NCBI GenBank assembly: GCA_003223675.1
Contig: QHVW01000193.1
Location: 1-9,915 of the forward strand
Source: Acidobacteriota bacterium
Lineage (GTDB): Bacteria > Acidobacteriota > Thermoanaerobaculia > Multivoradales > UBA5704
Reading direction: 5' to 3'
Length of the DNA: 9,915 bases
This document shows positions 6,259 through 9,915 of the stretch, piece after piece. Position 1 is the first letter of the stretch, and every line of letters begins with the position of its first letter. Made by a program: the position numbers and the translations under genes. Below the pieces are notes generated by a model. It did not search any database. It had not been told where the DNA came from and was given only the letters and a program-made list of their open reading frames with translations.

Positions 6259-7484
6259 TCACTCGTAGCGCAGCGCGTCGATGGGATCGAGCCGCGAGGC
6301 CTTGCGCGCCGGGTAGAAGCCGAAGAAGACCCCGATGGCGGCGGCGAAGCCGAAGGCGAGGAGGACCGACCCCGTGCTCACCTGGGTGGGCAGGCCGGCG
6401 AAGCGCGTCACCAGGTTGGGGATGAGCAGTCCCAGCCCCACCCCGATGGCGCCGCCCACCACCGAGAGCGCGATCGCCTCCAGCAGGAACTGCAGCAGCA
6501 CGTGCCGCCCCTTGGCGCCGATCGCCAGCCGGACGCCGATCTCGCGGGTGCGCTCGGTGACCGAGACCAGCATGATGTTCATGATGCCGATTCCCCCCAC
6601 CAGCAGGGAGATGGCGGCGGCCGAGCCGAGCAGGATCGAGAGGGTCTTCGAGGTCTGCTCGGAGGTCGAGGCGATCTCCTCCTGGGAGCGCATGTTGACG
6701 TCGCTCTCCTGGCCGGGGGGGATGCGGTGGCGCTGGCGCATCAGGGCGTCGATCTCGTTCTGCGCCTCCTGCACCTGGTCGGCGGAGCGGGCCGAGATGT
6801 AGATCATGCTGATGCGGGGCGAGCCCAGGAGCTGCTTCATCACCGTGGTGTAGGGGGCGATGATCTGGTCGTCCTGGTCCTGCCCCATCATGTTCCCCCC
6901 CTTGCGCTCGAGCACGCCTACCACCTTGAAGGGGAGATGCTTGATGCGGATCGAGGAGCCCACCGCGTCGCCCGCCGGGAAGAGGTTCTCGGCCACCGTG
7001 GCCCCGAGGACGCAGACCCGGGTCGCAGTCCGGACGTCGACGTCGGTGAAGAAGTCGCCGTCGGCCACGTTCCAGGCGCGGATGAAGGGCCAGTCGACGT
7101 CGACACCCCAGACCTGGGTCCCCCAGTTCTGCTCGCCCGCCACGATCTGGGCGTTGGTGCGCGTGCCGGCCGAGGCGTAGGAGACCGCCGGGCACTCGGC
7201 CTTGATCGCCGTCACGTCCTCCGGCGTGAGCTTGGACTCGCCGGTGAAGGAGCGCATCCCGCCGGACATCGCGGCGCCGGGGAAGATCATGATGAAGTTC
7301 GAGCCGAGCGAGTTGATCGTCGCCTGGATGGAGCTCGACGCGCCGGTGCCGACCGCCACCATGGTGATCACGCAGGCGACGCCGATGATGATCCCCAGCA
7401 TGGTGAGGAGCGAGCGCATCTTGTTGCGCGCGATCGCCATCAGGCCGACCTTGGTGATGTTCAGCATGCGCATGGCGGAGACTT

Positions 7485-7488
<4 letters not shown>
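6259..7488 (-). CDS. ABC transporter permease, MacB/FtsX family
   Basis: A 409-residue permease of the type that couples ATP hydrolysis in the cytoplasm to movement of a large periplasmic domain. TM1 spans about 26-48 (RNKMRSLLTMLGIIIGVA), the periplasmic MacB-type domain about 50-280, TM2 283-308, TM3 about 335-358 and TM4 374-394. Family hallmarks are TERTREIGVRLAIGA after TM2 and the end FYPARKASRLDPIDALRYE. The start is GTG at 7488, whose first bases form GTGA with the ATPase stop codon, a 4-base overlap that suggests translational coupling. AGGAGG 7 bases upstream supports GTG over the internal ATGs at 7473 and 7467. In E. coli MacB the ATPase is fused to this permease; here they are separate. 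It probably exports a hydrophobic compound, peptide or lipid from the periplasm through a TolC-like channel; the substrate cannot be inferred. Confidence 0.93.
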
Positions 7489-8300
<812 letters not shown>

Positions 8301-8306
8301 GGCCGT

Positions 8307-8312
8307 CCTCCT
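8307..8312 (-). promoter_or_regulatory. Ribosome binding site that decides the ATPase start
   Basis: AGGAGG on the minus strand, 6 bases before ATG 8300. Its first base is the last base of the adaptor stop codon TGA (8314-8312), so adaptor termination and ATPase initiation are adjacent. Confidence 0.8.
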
Positions 8313-9742
8313 CAGAACCGCCCCAGGCCCCGGCCCGGGCCGCCCGGACCCCGGTTGTTGGCGCCGGCGGGCGTCTCCACCTTGACCGTGGCGAGGCCGG
8401 TGACGACCGGGGCGCCGGGATTCAGGGTGCCCGAGATCACCGACACCACCTGGGTGTAGTGCCCGTCGGTGATGCCGGTGCGGATCTGGACCGGGCGCAG
8501 CTGGTCCTTTTTGTCGGTCGCGGCCGGGTTGAGAACATAGACCGTCTGCCCCTGCTGCCGGCGCCCGCCGCCGGCGCCGCGCCCGAAGCCGGACCACTGG
8601 CCGTTCCCTCCCTGGCCGCCCTGACCGCCTCCCGGACCGGCAGCGCCGCCGCCCGCTCCGGGACCGCCACCGGCGCGCTGCCGGCCCGCCGCCGGCTGAC
8701 CGCCGGAAGCGGGCTCGGAGCCAGCTCCGGATTGGGCGCCCCCGCTCCGGCTACCCGCCTGCGATCCGCTCGCGGCTGTTCCGGCCGCCGGCTTCCCCTC
8801 CTCCGTCGCCGGGCGGAAGCGCAGGGCGGAGTTGGGCACGCGCAGCACGTCGCGGACCGTGGCGACGCGGATGGTGACGTTGGCCGTCATGCTGGGGCGC
8901 AGCTTGAGGTCGGGGTTCGGCACCTCGACGATCACCGGGTAGGTGATGACGTTCTGGGTGACCGTGGCGTTCAGGCGCACCTGGGAGATCTGCCCCCGGA
9001 ACGGCTGGTCGGGGTAGGCGTCGACCGTGAACATCACGGGCTCGCCCACCTTCATCTGCCCGATGTCGGACTGGTCGACGTCGGCCTGGACCTGCATCTT
9101 GGTGAGGTCCTTGGCGATGGTGAACAGGGTCGGGGCCGAGAACGAGGCGGCGACCGTCTGGCCGATGTCGTACTGGCGGGCCACCACCTGGCCGTCGATC
9201 GGCGAGTAGATCTTGGTGTAGCCGAGATTGGTCTGCGCCTGCTTCAGAGCCGCCTGGGACTGGGCGAGCCCGGCGCGCGCGCCGTCGTAGGCCGCCTTGG
9301 CGGCGTCGAGGTCGGACTGCGCGATCAGGCCCGCGTCGGCCAGCCGCTTCTGGCGGTCGTAGGTGACCTTGGTGCTGGCCACGTCGACCTGCGCCTTGGT
9401 CACGTCGGCCTTGCGCTGGTCCACCGTCTGGAGGAACGGCGTGGGGTCGAGCTCGGCGAGGAGCTGCCCCTGCTTCACCTGGCTGTTGAAATCGGCGTAG
9501 AGCTTGGAGATGATGCCGGAGACCTGACTGCCGACCTGGACCGTGGTGACGGCTGAGAGGGTCCCGGTGGCGTTCACGCTCGCGGAGATATTCCCCTGGC
9601 TGACCGCCTCGGTGCGGTACTGGTCACCGCCCTTGTCCTTGCCGCGCCGGAAGAAGAAAAGCCCGACCAGGACCCCCACCACCACGACGATGGCGATGAT
9701 GAGGAACCTGCGCTGCTTGTGGTTGTTCTCGAGTGGGTCCAT
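8312..9742 (-). CDS. Periplasmic adaptor (HlyD/MacA-type membrane fusion protein)
   Basis: A 476-residue adaptor anchored by one N-terminal membrane segment (13-31, after a positively charged KQRR). Domain order fits MacA: lipoyl half (about 60-100, including VGSQVSGIISKLYADFNSQVKQGQLLAELD), alpha-helical hairpin (103-172, Ala/Gln/Lys-rich), second lipoyl half (YSPIDGQVVARQYDIGQTVAAS, 179-200), beta-barrel (about 213-293) and membrane-proximal domain resuming at 399 (QTVYVLNP). It would link the inner-membrane permease to an outer-membrane channel; no TolC gene is in the window. Residues 312-398 are a long Gly/Ala/Ser/Gln-rich insert between the barrel and the membrane-proximal domain, and residues 459-476 are a second Gly-rich tail. 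The ATG at 9742 has only a weak Shine-Dalgarno sequence. It is the first gene of the export operon visible here. Confidence 0.93.
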   Translation of the reverse strand: MDPLENNHKQRRFLIIAIVVVVGVLVGLFFFRRGKDKGGDQYRTEAVSQGNISASVNATGTLSAVTTVQVGSQVSGIISKLYADFNSQVKQGQLLAELDPTPFLQTVDQRKADVTKAQVDVASTKVTYDRQKRLADAGLIAQSDLDAAKAAYDGARAGLAQSQAALKQAQTNLGYTKIYSPIDGQVVARQYDIGQTVAASFSAPTLFTIAKDLTKMQVQADVDQSDIGQMKVGEPVMFTVDAYPDQPFRGQISQVRLNATVTQNVITYPVIVEVPNPDLKLRPSMTANVTIRVATVRDVLRVPNSALRFRPATEEGKPAAGTAASGSQAGSRSGGAQSGAGSEPASGGQPAAGRQRAGGGPGAGGGAAGPGGGQGGQGGNGQWSGFGRGAGGGRRQQGQTVYVLNPAATDKKDQLRPVQIRTGITDGHYTQVVSVISGTLNPGAPVVTGLATVKVETPAGANNRGPGGPGRGLGRF

Positions 9743-9840
9743 GTCGTCTCAGAACGCGGGGGACCGGGAGAGGTTTCCCGGATCGCGCATTCCCTCCCAA
9801 TTTTTTACATGCCTTACATTTTGAGGCACCAGGCGCACGC
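9743..9840 (-). promoter_or_regulatory. Leader and likely promoter region of the export operon
   Basis: This 98-base gap contains the only AT-rich patch nearby (9799-9822). Within it TTACAT occurs twice at a 9-base interval (9805-9810 and 9814-9819), read on the minus strand as ATGTAA-ggc-ATGTAA. It could be a regulator site or part of a promoter. I could not place a convincing -35/-10 pair. Confidence 0.3.
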
Positions 9841-9915
9841 TCAACGGGCGGCGCGCGCGTCCTCCAGAGCAGGCTCTAGCACGATCCGTTCCTCATCCTC
9901 TTCTTCCGCGGTCCG
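9841..9915 (-). CDS. Possible C-terminal end of an upstream gene (partial)
   Basis: On the minus strand one frame is open from the window edge to TGA (9843-9841), giving 24 residues that include AEEEDEERIVLEPALEDARAAR. The other two frames both stop within this stretch. An acidic, charged C-terminus is plausible for a protein encoded just upstream of the adaptor in the same direction; a TolC-like channel would be an expected neighbour, but the peptide itself is not recognisable. So little sequence is present that it may be chance. Confidence 0.35.
   Translation of the reverse strand, partial: RTAEEEDEERIVLEPALEDARAAR

Noticed and set aside
6035..7195. 386-residue minus-strand frame overlapping permease and rhomboid ends
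   Set aside because: Arg/Pro/Gly-rich out-of-frame product inside the well-supported permease gene.
8301..8597. N-terminal extension of the ATPase frame to 8597
   Set aside because: The extra 99 residues are Arg/Pro/Gly-rich and overlap the adaptor gene in another frame; ATG 8300 has an ideal ribosome binding site.
8459..9556. Long plus-strand reading frame opposite the adaptor gene
   Set aside because: Repetitive Val/Gly/Leu/Asp composition produced by antisense reading of the adaptor; no start signal or family match.

Overview
The window is GC-rich bacterial DNA, probably from a soil or sediment bacterium. Codons strongly favour G or C in the third position, except in the rhomboid gene. 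The 3' end of one transporter gene contains a repeat encoding LTPQPLSPIPPPTPAGERG, a kind of repeat often seen in uncultured GC-rich lineages such as Acidobacteriota or Rokubacteria. That placement is an inference; no rRNA or other taxonomic marker is present. Coding density is high and no stretch over 300 bases lacks a gene.

Layout. (1) 1-1041 (+) is the C-terminal part of a phosphoketolase, cut by the window edge. (2) 1043-1187 holds two 60-base GC-rich repeats facing each other between two convergent genes; the second forms the 3' end of the next gene. (3) 4245 down to 1114 (-) carries three co-directional genes that may form an operon: a secreted acid-sphingomyelinase-like metallophosphodiesterase, a small secreted protein of unknown function, and a Spinster-type MFS transporter. 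(4) 4324-6216 (+) encodes a rhomboid intramembrane protease with extra N- and C-terminal domains, in DNA that looks less GC-rich than its neighbours. (5) 9742 down to 6259 (-) is a tightly packed MacAB-type export operon: periplasmic adaptor, ABC ATPase, and FtsX/MacB-like permease. (6) 9841-9915 (-) may be the last codons of another gene.

How they fit. The three export genes clearly work together: their spacing is 11 bases and then a 4-base overlap, with strong ribosome binding sites. The phosphodiesterase and Spinster-like transporter are of interest because animal relatives of both handle sphingolipids or lysolipids; a joint role here is a hypothesis. The rhomboid and phosphoketolase genes look independent of their neighbours. 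I saw no CRISPR array, tRNA, transposase, phage gene or defence locus. I found no obviously new multi-gene system; the best leads are the lipid-themed gene cluster, the multidomain rhomboid, and the repeat that has become coding sequence.
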